Source of the DNA: Bacteroidaceae bacterium
GTDB taxonomy: Bacteria; Bacteroidota; Bacteroidia; Bacteroidales; Bacteroidaceae
Assembly: GCA_017461605.1 (NCBI GenBank)
Contig: JAFTXN010000007.1
Location: 124,001 to 188,000 of the forward strand
DNA length: 64,000 bases
Direction of reading: 5' to 3'
The notes under the pieces are model-generated. The model did not search any database, had not been told where the DNA came from, and saw nothing but the letters and a program-made list of their open reading frames with translations. Positions 52,511 through 61,411 of the stretch are shown in pieces; the stretch's first letter is position 1, and each line of letters opens with the position of its first letter. A program made the translations under genes and the position numbers.

Positions 52511-55500
52511 TCAATAGCGTTGGATGATCAACTTGCGAGCTTCGGTCTCACGCTCGCCGCCGTCCCATTTCACCTTCGATCGATAGAGGTAGAGTCCACC
52601 TGGCAGTGGGCTACCATTGGTCTGCGTGAGGTTCCACGATGTGCAGCTGTAGCTTGTGGGCGTTTCGTGTGTGGTCGTGTGGCTCCACAGCAGTTGTCCC
52701 GACAGGCTATACACCTCATTGGTCACACTGCAGCCTTGCAACATCTCCTCCTGCGGCAGGTGGGTGATGAAGGTGGTGGAGGTGCGTGCCGGATTGTCAG
52801 TCGCACTGACCTCGAAGGCCTTTGCTGCTGTTGCGCCTACGCTGAATTTCAGGTGCTTCACCGTGGAGTTGCCATTGACATCCCACACCTTGAAACTCAA
52901 CGTGTGGCGTCCGTCGGTGAGCCCCGTCAGGTGGAATGTAGCGCGTCCACTCTTGTAGCTGCCAGAGTCGAAGCTGAAATTCTCGTTCAGGTTGTAGACA
53001 CCCGCTCCGCCATCGAGCGTAAGTTCCATATCGCGTCCGCTGCTGCTTGCCGTTGTGTTGATGCCGAAATCGTCCGACACCTGTGCCACAAAGAGTGCAT
53101 CGGTGCCCACTTCACCCCCATCGGGGAAGTCGGGGTCGTCCAGATACACATACACCTGCGGAGCAAGTGTGTCGGGAACTGACATTTCCACCGTACCATT
53201 CAGGCAGAAGTCCTCGTACACCCCGCTCGCCTCTTGCTGCTTGTCGTTCGTCACCGCATATAGCGAGAGGCGTGCAGCGTCGTCGGTGTAACTGATGTTG
53301 TAGGGGATAAGCATGCTCATCGCGAAGCGTCCGTTTCGGATGGAGTCGTTGCCTTGCAACAGGGCATTGCCTCTGTCGGGATAAACAAAGGCCGCCCCCG
53401 AATTCTTGTTGTTCTTACATACCACCTCGCGTTCTCGATCGTAGAGAGTGGCTGTTATCGCGCCGTCGAAAGCACTATCCGTCTGCCCCTCCGCTGTGAG
53501 CGCTCGTCCGCTGAGTCGCACCACCTCGCCGGCTCTGAATGTCAGCATCTCTCCCGGGGCCACGACTTGTCCATTCACACTGTCGATGGTCAGCGCAGCA
53601 GTGGGTGTAGCCAGCACCAGTGCCGGGTCGCCCAACAGAGCATACTTCATCTTGTTCATGGTGCGGTCAGAGCCTGCCACCATGTCGTTTTTGGCCAAAC
53701 GAAGCGCATCGCCCATGCTGTAACGTCGCCCCGTGACGTCGCGCCCCATCACGTAGCGGCAATAGGCCGTGTTGAGACTGTTGTTGTAGGAGGCATACAC
53801 AGCACGCGAGGCACACACGAAGGCGATGGCACCACCGGCCTTGTTGATGAGCGCCGTGCGGCTCACGTCGTCCATCTGTTGGTCGTAAGGCGAAATTTCG
53901 CACGATGCCAACACCCAGAGCGTCATGTTGGGGGAAGCACAGTTGGCAAAATCCTCCAACGCCAAAATCCGACTCTTGGACAGTTGACGCGGGTCGCCAT
54001 GTCCGCTATAGTTCATCATCACAGCCCCCTTGGTCATCGTCTCTCTTAGCACCTCGGTTGCCTCGGGGCATCTGAAGCCCGTGGCCGTGATAGTGGGAGG
54101 ATAAGCGTCCCAATACACCTTTTTGAGGTTGAAGCTGCCAGCCGAAGCAGCCGAGATGGCCTTTCCCACATTCTCGGCATCGTTCATATGTTCGTTGTAG
54201 TCGCCATCGTCACCCAGCAGACAAATCGTGTTTTTCCAGCTACCCACATGCTCATTGCGCATGTAGCTGATGGCCTTGTCCACCAGAATGGCTGCACTCG
54301 CAGCGTCGTGACAAGGGAAGCGCCCGATGCCCAGGTCCACCTTCTCATTCACAATGTTAGCCCCCTCGCCATCGTCGAGCAGTCCGAAATAGTCGTCGGT
54401 CACATAGCTGTATATCGTGCCCACAATCGAGTCGTTGCCATTGGCCTCGTACGAAGGCAGGAAGTCGTGGGGCGAAAATCCCGCCCATTCGGGTGTCTGC
54501 ATCCGGTTGTCGTTGGCGCAATCGCCGAATAGCAACAGGTAGCGCGGTGCTTCATCGGGTGAGGCAGCCCGGTCGTAGAGCATCTTCATATAGCGGCGAA
54601 TAGCCGTGGCGTCGGGCGACCCACCGGCAAATTCGTTATAGATACGGTCGGCCTGCACCACCCGCACCCTGAGCCCCTGATGAGTGCGGTGTGCCTCAGC
54701 CAACCGTTGTGCTTCAGCATTGAGTAGCCCCGAGGGCGGTGTGACAATCACCATGTCGGTCGGCCCGTCGGCATGCAGATCCTGCTGCGCCACCTCACCC
54801 ACCACCGTGGGCGAAGGGTGGTGAGCCTCGGTGTTGACAATGGCATAGCGCTCGGCTCCCGTCGCCACCACCACCTCCAGGTGGTCGCCACGCAGCGTGC
54901 CCTGCATCTCGGCCGCCGGCTGCCCACCGCGCCCCAGTCGCCACACGCGCGTGTCGGCCGTCGCTCCCGCGATGCGCAGGCGCAGCGGATCATTCAAGTC
55001 GGGGTAGCCGAAGAAGTAGGGCGCATGACGAGCATCCAACCTCCGTGCATAGCTCGCACGCACAAAGTCCAGTCGCGCCTCAGCAGCACCCGCCACCTTG
55101 AGCCTCACCGACGTCTCGTCGGCCGAAAGTCGGGTGGCGTACACCGTCTGGCGCACGCGCGCATCGCCCACCGATGACGATATGGCCGGAACGCTGAACG
55201 TGTGCAGTGCTGCGCCATCCAGCTGCGGAGCCACAGTGGCACCTCGCGAGGCCGACGAAGCCCCCACCGAAATGGTGAGCGTCGACGGAAGCACATCGCT
55301 GGCACCCGGCGTCAACAACTTCACCGTCTGCGAGCCCCCCGTGGCCAAGTCGTGACCATCGAAGAAGAGGCGTCCCCCCTGATACCACGAATACACATCG
55401 CGCTCCACCAGCGCACGACCGGAACACAGCGTCGTGTCCGCGGTCGGCGCATCTGCCACCTGCGCCACCTGCAGTGGCAGCGGCGCTTCGCCCTCCGTCA

Positions 55501-56320
55501 GGAAGTAGTACGACCGCGTGCTGTAGAGATTGGCCACATGTCGCCAGGCAGCCTGCTGCGCATCCCACACCCAGCGCTCCGGTCCGTGGGCAAAGAAGAG
55601 CACGGCATCGCTGCGACGATGCAACGGCACCTCACACAAATCGTCCACAAGAGCATCATCGCCCCCGGGGCGCAGCACCTCGGGCAGCACACCGCCCCCC
55701 GTGCCGTAGAGCTTCACGCGAGCCGGGTTGTCGAAACCCATCGCCCTGAGCTCGGCATGTGTCAGCTGATACACCCCCTCAGCCCCGACAGCCACCTTCA
55801 CCCATCGCCCCGCGCTAAGTACCGAATGCTCGGCATAACGCCGACCGGCCTCCCTGCGCTCCACGCGCTGCGCCACCGGCCGCACAGTCAGCTTGCAGCC
55901 CACCAGGCGCATCCATCGACCACCACGGCGCACGATGGGCACCAGGCGCACATCCACCGAGCACTCGCCGCGCGAACGCCCCAGCCACCACTCGCACACC
56001 GGCTCAGCACCCGGCCTGAAGCCTGCACGCTTCAGACGACGCACCTCACGCAGCGACAGCGACTCGTATTCGGGATATTCCACCACCACACGCACACCGC
56101 TCGCGGCCACGCTCGTCGGCACATCCATGCGCGTGGCAAAACACGGCACACCGTCTTCCAGTGGCAGCACACGCGGCAGCGTCACCAACCCATCGGCCGT
56201 CACCTGCGCACGCGCACCACACAGCACGCTCAGCCACACAGCCACAGCCACGCACAATTTGAGCACCAGGCAAGGCAGCAGGGCGGAGCGCACCGGCATC
56301 ATGTTAGGCATATTCATCAT
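52511..56320 (-). CDS. porU: Type IX secretion system sortase PorU
   Basis: A 1269-residue gingipain-like (C25) cysteine peptidase that cuts the C-terminal sorting domain from T9SS cargo and attaches it to A-LPS. It has a signal peptide (about 10-40), a long N-terminal beta region (about 40-520) and a C25 catalytic domain (about 530-900). The catalytic His lies in MMNYSGHGDPRQLS (about 770) and the Cys in LWVLASCEISPYDQQM (about 803). Ig-like domains follow (about 920-1180). The tail, from VTNEVYSLSGQLLWSHTTTH to the end, resembles a T9SS CTD, which PorU retains. GC content is visibly higher than in most of the window. It precedes porV and follows a FAH-like gene. Confidence 0.93.
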   Translation of the reverse strand: MMNMPNMMPVRSALLPCLVLKLCVAVAVWLSVLCGARAQVTADGLVTLPRVLPLEDGVPCFATRMDVPTSVAASGVRVVVEYPEYESLSLREVRRLKRAGFRPGAEPVCEWWLGRSRGECSVDVRLVPIVRRGGRWMRLVGCKLTVRPVAQRVERREAGRRYAEHSVLSAGRWVKVAVGAEGVYQLTHAELRAMGFDNPARVKLYGTGGGVLPEVLRPGGDDALVDDLCEVPLHRRSDAVLFFAHGPERWVWDAQQAAWRHVANLYSTRSYYFLTEGEAPLPLQVAQVADAPTADTTLCSGRALVERDVYSWYQGGRLFFDGHDLATGGSQTVKLLTPGASDVLPSTLTISVGASSASRGATVAPQLDGAALHTFSVPAISSSVGDARVRQTVYATRLSADETSVRLKVAGAAEARLDFVRASYARRLDARHAPYFFGYPDLNDPLRLRIAGATADTRVWRLGRGGQPAAEMQGTLRGDHLEVVVATGAERYAIVNTEAHHPSPTVVGEVAQQDLHADGPTDMVIVTPPSGLLNAEAQRLAEAHRTHQGLRVRVVQADRIYNEFAGGSPDATAIRRYMKMLYDRAASPDEAPRYLLLFGDCANDNRMQTPEWAGFSPHDFLPSYEANGNDSIVGTIYSYVTDDYFGLLDDGEGANIVNEKVDLGIGRFPCHDAASAAILVDKAISYMRNEHVGSWKNTICLLGDDGDYNEHMNDAENVGKAISAASAGSFNLKKVYWDAYPPTITATGFRCPEATEVLRETMTKGAVMMNYSGHGDPRQLSKSRILALEDFANCASPNMTLWVLASCEISPYDQQMDDVSRTALINKAGGAIAFVCASRAVYASYNNSLNTAYCRYVMGRDVTGRRYSMGDALRLAKNDMVAGSDRTMNKMKYALLGDPALVLATPTAALTIDSVNGQVVAPGEMLTFRAGEVVRLSGRALTAEGQTDSAFDGAITATLYDREREVVCKNNKNSGAAFVYPDRGNALLQGNDSIRNGRFAMSMLIPYNISYTDDAARLSLYAVTNDKQQEASGVYEDFCLNGTVEMSVPDTLAPQVYVYLDDPDFPDGGEVGTDALFVAQVSDDFGINTTASSSGRDMELTLDGGAGVYNLNENFSFDSGSYKSGRATFHLTGLTDGRHTLSFKVWDVNGNSTVKHLKFSVGATAAKAFEVSATDNPARTSTTFITHLPQEEMLQGCSVTNEVYSLSGQLLWSHTTTHETPTSYSCTSWNLTQTNGSPLPGGLYLYRSKVKWDGGERETEARKLIIQRY

Positions 56321-56450
56321 ACGTTCAGCAATACCTTTTATATATTATATATAAAGTTTATGTCACACATGTTCCTCTTGTCGGGAGAGAGGGGAGGATA
56401 GGGGGATAAAGGGAAAGAGAGGCAGAGAAGGGGAGAGAGAAACTCCGACA

Positions 56451-57068
56451 TCACTTCACGTCGAAAGCCATCAGGCGCTCGCCGTCCATCCACCCCTCGA
56501 CGCGCAGTCCCTCGCGCACCTCCTGCGACCGATGCAAGGCGCCACACAGCAGCCAATCGCCCTGTCGCAACGTGTGAAAAGCACTGATGCGCGCCAGCGC
56601 AGCGTGTATATGCGTGAGCCACGCTTCGCGTTCGACCACTACCTCCGCCATCGTGTCAGCCCCCAGCAGGGTGCGCAGGTGTAGCACATCGGTCGGCTCC
56701 ACACCGCAGGGCGCGCCTATAGCCACCGACCCATCGAACCCCATCGCCATGTCCCAGGGCCACCCCTCACTGCGCGCCACCTCCAGCAGATTGTCCGCCC
56801 GAAACACCGCAGCCAGCGTCGCCCCCTCGTGATAGCGATGCGCAAAGCGAGGCGAAACACACCGCCCCAACCGACAGATGCGCACCGCCAGGTGCGTCTG
56901 CACAGAGCAACGCTCGGCAAAGGGGGGGACAAACATCGGGCGGCGCTCGCGCAGCAGGGCCGAGTCCGGCAACACGCCGAAGGGCATCGCCTCCATACCA
57001 TTAAACGAGAAAAACGCCCCATTATTGTGCACCACAGGGCGCAAGTCGTGCATCACAAATATCTTCAT
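56451..57068 (-). CDS. Fumarylacetoacetate hydrolase-like protein
   Basis: A 205-residue protein that fits a short FAH-family member: GMEAMPFGVLPDSALLRERR at the N-terminus, PMFVPPFAERCSVQTHLAVR (about 48-67), ARSEGWPWDMAMGFDGSVAI (about 108-127) and a C-terminal FHTLRQGDWLLCGALHRSQE. FAH enzymes hydrolyse or decarboxylate acyl-pyruvate type compounds with a metal; the canonical metal-binding acidic triad is not clear here, so catalysis is uncertain. I recall that in P. gingivalis a similar gene precedes porU and porV, which supports the assignment. The ATG at 57066-57068 is used. Confidence 0.7.
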   Translation of the reverse strand: MKIFVMHDLRPVVHNNGAFFSFNGMEAMPFGVLPDSALLRERRPMFVPPFAERCSVQTHLAVRICRLGRCVSPRFAHRYHEGATLAAVFRADNLLEVARSEGWPWDMAMGFDGSVAIGAPCGVEPTDVLHLRTLLGADTMAEVVVEREAWLTHIHAALARISAFHTLRQGDWLLCGALHRSQEVREGLRVEGWMDGERLMAFDVK

Positions 57069-57628
57069 GCCTGCAAAGGAACACATTTTTTTTCGCACAC
57101 ACTACCTCGGGAGAGGCAAAAAGAGAGAGAACATGCACGCACACAAACCTCCCGACAGAAAACACCAAAACACAAGCCGCGAGGAGGGGCGGTCCCGTCC
57201 GACATCGCTATAGTATGACAAAATGAGAAAGAAAAATGCAAAATCCGTTTACTGCTCATGCAAATTACGTGTTATTATAGACGAAATTTGCCTAACTCTC
57301 ACACAACAATCCAACAAATTAAGGTTTGTTTGCAATAGCTGATGGCAAAAATGAACGAGCATCGGGCCTTTTTGCACGACCAAAGACTGCTTTTGGCCCT
57401 GTTTTTTCACCCACTGATACAATTTTAAGTGTGAGTTTAATGTGTAATTCGTCCAACCAAAATTGCATTTTCTGATTATTTATCGTTGGCTCATGTATGC
57501 AACACAATCGGATCTAAGAAATGCAAGCTACTGATTATCTGATTACTAATCGACCAACCTAACCCAATTAAAAAGAGAAAAACATAATTTTTAGCACGTC
57601 TGTTAAGTATTTATGGAGCAGCGAAAAC

Positions 57629-57770
57629 GTCAAATGTCAAATGTCAAAAGTCAATTTCCGTACATAAACAAAATTATATGTTATAATATATTAATAATAA
57701 TATAATATTATATATTAGTTGATTTCTTTTTTTAGTGCGAATTGACATTTGACATTTGACATTTTACACT
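57629..57770. repeat. Inverted repeat with TGTCAAA arms and AT-rich core
   Basis: The left arm (57629-57657) contains GTCAAATGTCAAATGTCAAA. The right arm (57739-57766) contains its reverse complement, TTGACATTTGACATTTGACA. Between them is about 80 bp, mostly A/T with self-complementary TATAATATATTA-like tracts. A related single arm is at 48697-48727. Confidence 0.75.
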
Positions 57771-57910
57771 CTCACGGCTGCTCCCTCTACACTCGTCTAC
57801 CGGCGGCAGGTAATTGATACGCGATGCGCTGAAAAAGTTATGCCGTGGGAGAAAAAAGCAGTAACGTCGGTTTTTCTCTAATTAGATACTATTACGATTA
57901 CGCCATCAGT

Positions 57911-57970
57911 CAAGCATCACAGACAAATTTATCCGGATGGGGCTGTCCACCAACCAAGCATCACAGACAA
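57911..57970 (+). repeat. 16-bp direct repeat
   Basis: CAAGCATCACAGACAA occurs at 57911-57926 and again at 57955-57970, a 44-bp period, in the non-coding stretch upstream of the Bat operon. Confidence 0.7.
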
Positions 57971-58116
57971 CCTACGAAAGAGGGTTCCTTGTCACCCGAT
58001 CATCGTCACCCCAATCTCTGCGCGCGTGGCTCTCTCTCCCTCTTCTTTCACTCTGCTGAGGGGCCTCAGAGGGAAGCATTAACTATTTTTAAGCGTAGGC
58101 TTAGGGGAAAAAGCAT

Positions 58117-58124
58117 TACTTTTG
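58117..58124 (+). promoter_or_regulatory. Promoter -7 box of the Bat operon
   Basis: TACTTTTG matches TAnnTTTG, 100 nt before the moxR start codon, giving a leader of about 94 nt. Confidence 0.6.
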
Positions 58125-58224
58125 CTTCGCCTTAGGTGTATGCGCCTCGCAGCTGCAGGGGCAGCGGGGGTGGCTGGGGTGACAATAATAAATATGCAAT
58201 ATATACTTTTTTTAAGGAGAAACG

Positions 58225-59241
58225 ATGATGCAAATTCACACGACGACTGAAAGGATGGACATGGGCAGGCTCTCTGCCTCGGTGCAGGCGCACAGCGCCT
58301 GGGTGCGCGACATGGAGGCGGGCATGGCTCGCCACATTGTGGGGCAGCATCACCTGGTGCGCTCATTGCTGGTGGGGCTGCTCTCCGACGGACATATTCT
58401 GCTGGAGGGTATGCCGGGACTGGCCAAGACGCGCGCGGTGAGCACGCTGGCTGCGCTGGTGAAGGCGGACTTTGGCCGCGTGCAGTTCACCCCCGACCTG
58501 CTGCCGGCTGACATCACGGGCACGCTGGTGTATAGCCAGCGCGAGGAACGATTTGAGGTGCACCGGGGGCCTATCTTTGCCAACTTTGTGCTGGCCGACG
58601 AAATCAACCGTGCGCCGGCCAAGGTGCAGAGTGCGCTGCTGGAGGCTATGCAGGAGCGCCAGGTGACAATCGGCGAGGAGACCTTTGCGCTGCCACAGCC
58701 CTTCATGGTGATGGCCACGCAGAACCCCATCGAGCAGGAGGGCACCTACGTGCTGCCTGAGGCACAGGTGGACCGCTTCATGCTGAAGGTGCTGGTGCAC
58801 TATCCCTCCACGGAGGAGGAGCGCAGCATCGTGCGCAGCCACATCGATGGCAGCGAGGCGCGACCGGTGATGCCGATTGCGGACGCGCAGCAGGTGATGG
58901 AGGCGCGCGACGTCGTCGGGCAGGTGTATGTGGACGACCGCATCGTGCGCTATGTGACCGACCTGGTGGCGGCCTCACGACAGCCGGAGCTGATGGGCGC
59001 GGAGAGCATGAAGGGCTACGTGCGCTTCGGGGGGTCGCCGCGTGCTTCAATCAGCCTGGCGCTGGCGGCGCGCGCATTGGCATTCGTCGCGGGGCGCGGA
59101 TATGTGGTGCCCGAGGATGTGCGCGAAATGGCGCACGACGTGTTGCGCCACCGCATCGGCCTGACCTATGAGGCGGAGGCCGACGAGGTGACTACCGACG
59201 ACGTGATAGCCGAAATTCTGAACAAGGTGCAGGTGCCCTGA
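58225..59241 (+). CDS. MoxR-family AAA+ ATPase (Bat operon)
   Basis: A 338-residue MoxR ATPase, a chaperone-type AAA+ protein usually paired with VWA proteins. Walker A is LLEGMPGLAKTR (about 60-71), the adjoining RVQFTPDLLPADITGTLVYS is the MoxR signature, Walker B is FVLADEINRAPAKVQSALLE (about 125-144), and sensor 1 is MVMATQNPIEQEGTYVLPEA (about 164-183). The C-terminal lid domain ends in VPEDVREMAHDVLRHRIGLT. Two adjacent Met codons (58225, 58228) or a Met at 58261 could start it. It opens the operon with its own promoter; the DUF58 gene follows by 74 bp. Confidence 0.93.
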   Translation: MMQIHTTTERMDMGRLSASVQAHSAWVRDMEAGMARHIVGQHHLVRSLLVGLLSDGHILLEGMPGLAKTRAVSTLAALVKADFGRVQFTPDLLPADITGTLVYSQREERFEVHRGPIFANFVLADEINRAPAKVQSALLEAMQERQVTIGEETFALPQPFMVMATQNPIEQEGTYVLPEAQVDRFMLKVLVHYPSTEEERSIVRSHIDGSEARPVMPIADAQQVMEARDVVGQVYVDDRIVRYVTDLVAASRQPELMGAESMKGYVRFGGSPRASISLALAARALAFVAGRGYVVPEDVREMAHDVLRHRIGLTYEAEADEVTTDDVIAEILNKVQVP

Positions 59242-59315
59242 GCGCATGGATGGTGATGACAGTGGGACAATCCCTCTCTCTTCCCCCTCTATTTCTGAAT
59301 ATCAAGTGAAACTTT

Positions 59316-60194
59316 ATGCTGGATACGACCACTGACGACCTGCTGAAACGTGTGCGGCGGGTGGAAATCAAGACGCGTGCGCGTGCTGCCGGAATCTTTG
59401 CCGGCGAATATCACTCTGCGTTCAAGGGGCGCGGTATGTCGTTTGCCGAGGTGCGCGAGTATCGGGTGGGTGACGATGTGCGCGACATCGACCACAATGT
59501 GACAGCTCGCCTGGGCGACCCCTATGTGAAGGTGTATGAGGAGGAGCGCAGCCTGACGGTGATGCTGGTGGTCGACGTGTCGGGTAGCACGGACTTTGGC
59601 ACGACGGAGGGCAGCGTGCGGCTGCTCTTGGCGGAGCTGGCTGCGACGCTGGCATTTTCGGCCGGTCGCACGGGCGACAAGGTGGGGCTGCTGCTCTACG
59701 CCAAGGGTGCTCCGCTGTATCTGCCTCCGGGCAAGGGGCGCAGCCACACGCTGCGCATCATCCGCAGCTTGCTGCAATACACTCCCGAGGAGCGTGGCAC
59801 TGACCTATCGGCAGCACTGGAGATGCTGATGCGCCTGCAACGCAAGCGTAGCGTGGTGTTCGTGCTGAGCGACTTTGTAGGCGAGTTGAGTTATGCCGAC
59901 GCGCTGCGACGACTGGCGCGGCGACACGACGTGGCGGCCATCCGTGTGTACGATGGTCGCACGGCGCAGCTGCCCGACGTGGGCCTGATGAGGGTCTGCG
60001 ATGCCGAGACGGGGCGCTCCATGATGCTGGACACATCGCACAGCGGGGTGAGAGCGGCGTATGAGGGGTGGTGGCAGCAACACGCAGCCGAACTCGACGA
60101 CTTAATGAAGCGCTCGGGGGTGGACTATGTGGCGGTGCGGAATGGCGACGACTATGTGAGGGCACTCATGCGGCTCTTTGCGCGGCGTAGCTAA
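59316..60194 (+). CDS. DUF58 domain protein (Bat operon)
   Basis: A 292-residue DUF58 protein: a degenerate von Willebrand A-like fold that occurs next to MoxR ATPases. The family motif GMSFAEVREYRVGDDVRDID (about 45-64) is intact. A VWA-like strand and MIDAS-type Asp-x-Ser-x-Ser appear in VVDVSGSTDFGTT (about 86-98). There is no membrane segment, so it is cytoplasmic and probably a MoxR substrate or partner. Spacing within the operon is 74 bp after moxR and 122 bp before the next gene. Confidence 0.92.
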   Translation: MLDTTTDDLLKRVRRVEIKTRARAAGIFAGEYHSAFKGRGMSFAEVREYRVGDDVRDIDHNVTARLGDPYVKVYEEERSLTVMLVVDVSGSTDFGTTEGSVRLLLAELAATLAFSAGRTGDKVGLLLYAKGAPLYLPPGKGRSHTLRIIRSLLQYTPEERGTDLSAALEMLMRLQRKRSVVFVLSDFVGELSYADALRRLARRHDVAAIRVYDGRTAQLPDVGLMRVCDAETGRSMMLDTSHSGVRAAYEGWWQQHAAELDDLMKRSGVDYVAVRNGDDYVRALMRLFARRS

Positions 60195-60316
60195 GGGGGA
60201 GGTGAAGCGGAAATTGTGGGTGCGCGCCGGCGGCTCTATCAAGCACATGCTCGCTCTCTCTATCCCGTTCTCTCTACTCCTCGTTTCTCTCTTTCCTGAT
60301 TATAACACGTTGACTC

Positions 60317-61399
60317 ATGCGACATACTTTAATATATATATACATCATCGGCACGCTCCTGGGGCTGACGGCTCACGGGGCCTTGGCGCAGGTGAGGGTG
60401 CGCGCCACGCTGAGCTGCGCCGACATTCTCATTGGCGAGCAGGTGGTACTGAAGGCAGCGGTGGAGACTCCTGCCAATGCCAAGGTGGTGTTTCCCGACT
60501 TCCCCACAGGCTACATCGCTGAGGGGGTGGAGGTGTTGCACCAATCTGCTATCAGCACCACTCCTATCAACGACGGTAAGCGTCGATTGACGGAACGCAG
60601 CTACACGCTCACGGCTTTCGACTCGGCGCTCTATGACCTGCCGGCACTCGAGGTGGCGGTGAACGGGAAGACGTATCGCTCGGCCGGCAACCTGGGACTG
60701 AAAGTCAGCACGGTGCCGGTGGACACGCTGGGGGCTGACACGATGGCCGGACCGCATGCTGCCGTGAGTGGTGTGTATCGCTGGCACGGCGGATTGTGGG
60801 TGCTGTCGCTGCTGATGCCGCTGGCGCTCCTCGGAGCGTTGGCCATAGCCATTCGCCTGGCGGTGAAGCGTCCCTTCACCCGACGCCAGGTGATCAAACC
60901 GCCTCGACCGGCGCACCTGACGGCGCTCGAAAGCCTGCGACGCATGCCCAACCCTGCTGATGCAGAGCCGACGATGGTGGGCGCGTGGTGGGTACAACTG
61001 ACCGACACGCTGCGCACATATGTGGGCAGGCGCTATCACTTCGGGGCTACGGAGCTTACCACCGGCGAAATCATGAGGCACATGGAGCAGCACGTGGATG
61101 ACGGGTGGCAGATGATGCTGCGACGCATCTTCAGCACCGCCGACCTGGTGAAGTTTGCCCAACATGCTCCATCGCACGACGAAGCTCAGAGGTGTCTCAA
61201 GGAGGCGGTGTCAATGGTCGAAGGCACACAGCAACCTCCAGAAGAATGGCCCAAGCCGGTGGTGCGTGAAGTGACTCTGTCGGAACGCCGACAGATGTGG
61301 ATACGCATCGGCATGAAAGCCGCTCTGGCCCTGACACTGGGAGGGGCGCTGGCATTGCTCTGCTATGTGTGTGTGGAAGTGTATAACAACTTTTTGTAG
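60317..61399 (+). CDS. BatD-like exported protein with membrane anchor (Bat operon)
   Basis: A 360-residue protein with an N-terminal signal (about 1-25), a periplasmic beta-rich domain (about 26-150, with VRVRATLSCADILIGEQVVL), a membrane segment near 160-182 (GLWVLSLLMPLALLGALAIA), a cytoplasmic helical part (about 185-330) and a second membrane segment close to the C-terminus (about 335-355). This matches the unnamed gene usually found between the DUF58 and batA genes in Bacteroidetes. Its function is unknown; the layout suggests it links the cytoplasmic MoxR/DUF58 pair to periplasmic parts. batA starts 12 bp downstream. Confidence 0.8.
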   Translation: MRHTLIYIYIIGTLLGLTAHGALAQVRVRATLSCADILIGEQVVLKAAVETPANAKVVFPDFPTGYIAEGVEVLHQSAISTTPINDGKRRLTERSYTLTAFDSALYDLPALEVAVNGKTYRSAGNLGLKVSTVPVDTLGADTMAGPHAAVSGVYRWHGGLWVLSLLMPLALLGALAIAIRLAVKRPFTRRQVIKPPRPAHLTALESLRRMPNPADAEPTMVGAWWVQLTDTLRTYVGRRYHFGATELTTGEIMRHMEQHVDDGWQMMLRRIFSTADLVKFAQHAPSHDEAQRCLKEAVSMVEGTQQPPEEWPKPVVREVTLSERRQMWIRIGMKAALALTLGGALALLCYVCVEVYNNFL

Positions 61400-61411
61400 A
61401 AAATCATCATT

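Larger units (their letters stand above)
57069..58224. other. Gene-poor, repeat-rich 1.1 kb region
   Basis: No convincing gene was found. A 62-codon minus-strand frame (57319-57507) has no recognisable features. The stretch holds a large inverted repeat (57629-57770) around an almost pure A/T core (57668-57718), a 16-bp direct repeat (57911-57926 and 57955-57970) and the Bat operon promoter (58117-58124). It separates the divergent FAH-like and moxR genes. Confidence 0.55.

Noticed and set aside
55202..56401. 399-codon plus-strand frame opposite porU
   Set aside because: Rich in His, Arg and Thr with no family features; a by-product of GC-rich coding on the other strand.
57319..57507. 62-codon minus-strand ORF in the gene-poor gap
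   Set aside because: No recognisable motif, no promoter box at the right distance; kept only as part of the gap description.
58132..58366. Minus-strand small ORFs upstream of moxR
   Set aside because: They overlap the moxR coding start and the Bat promoter and have only low-complexity Pro/Ala/Arg composition.
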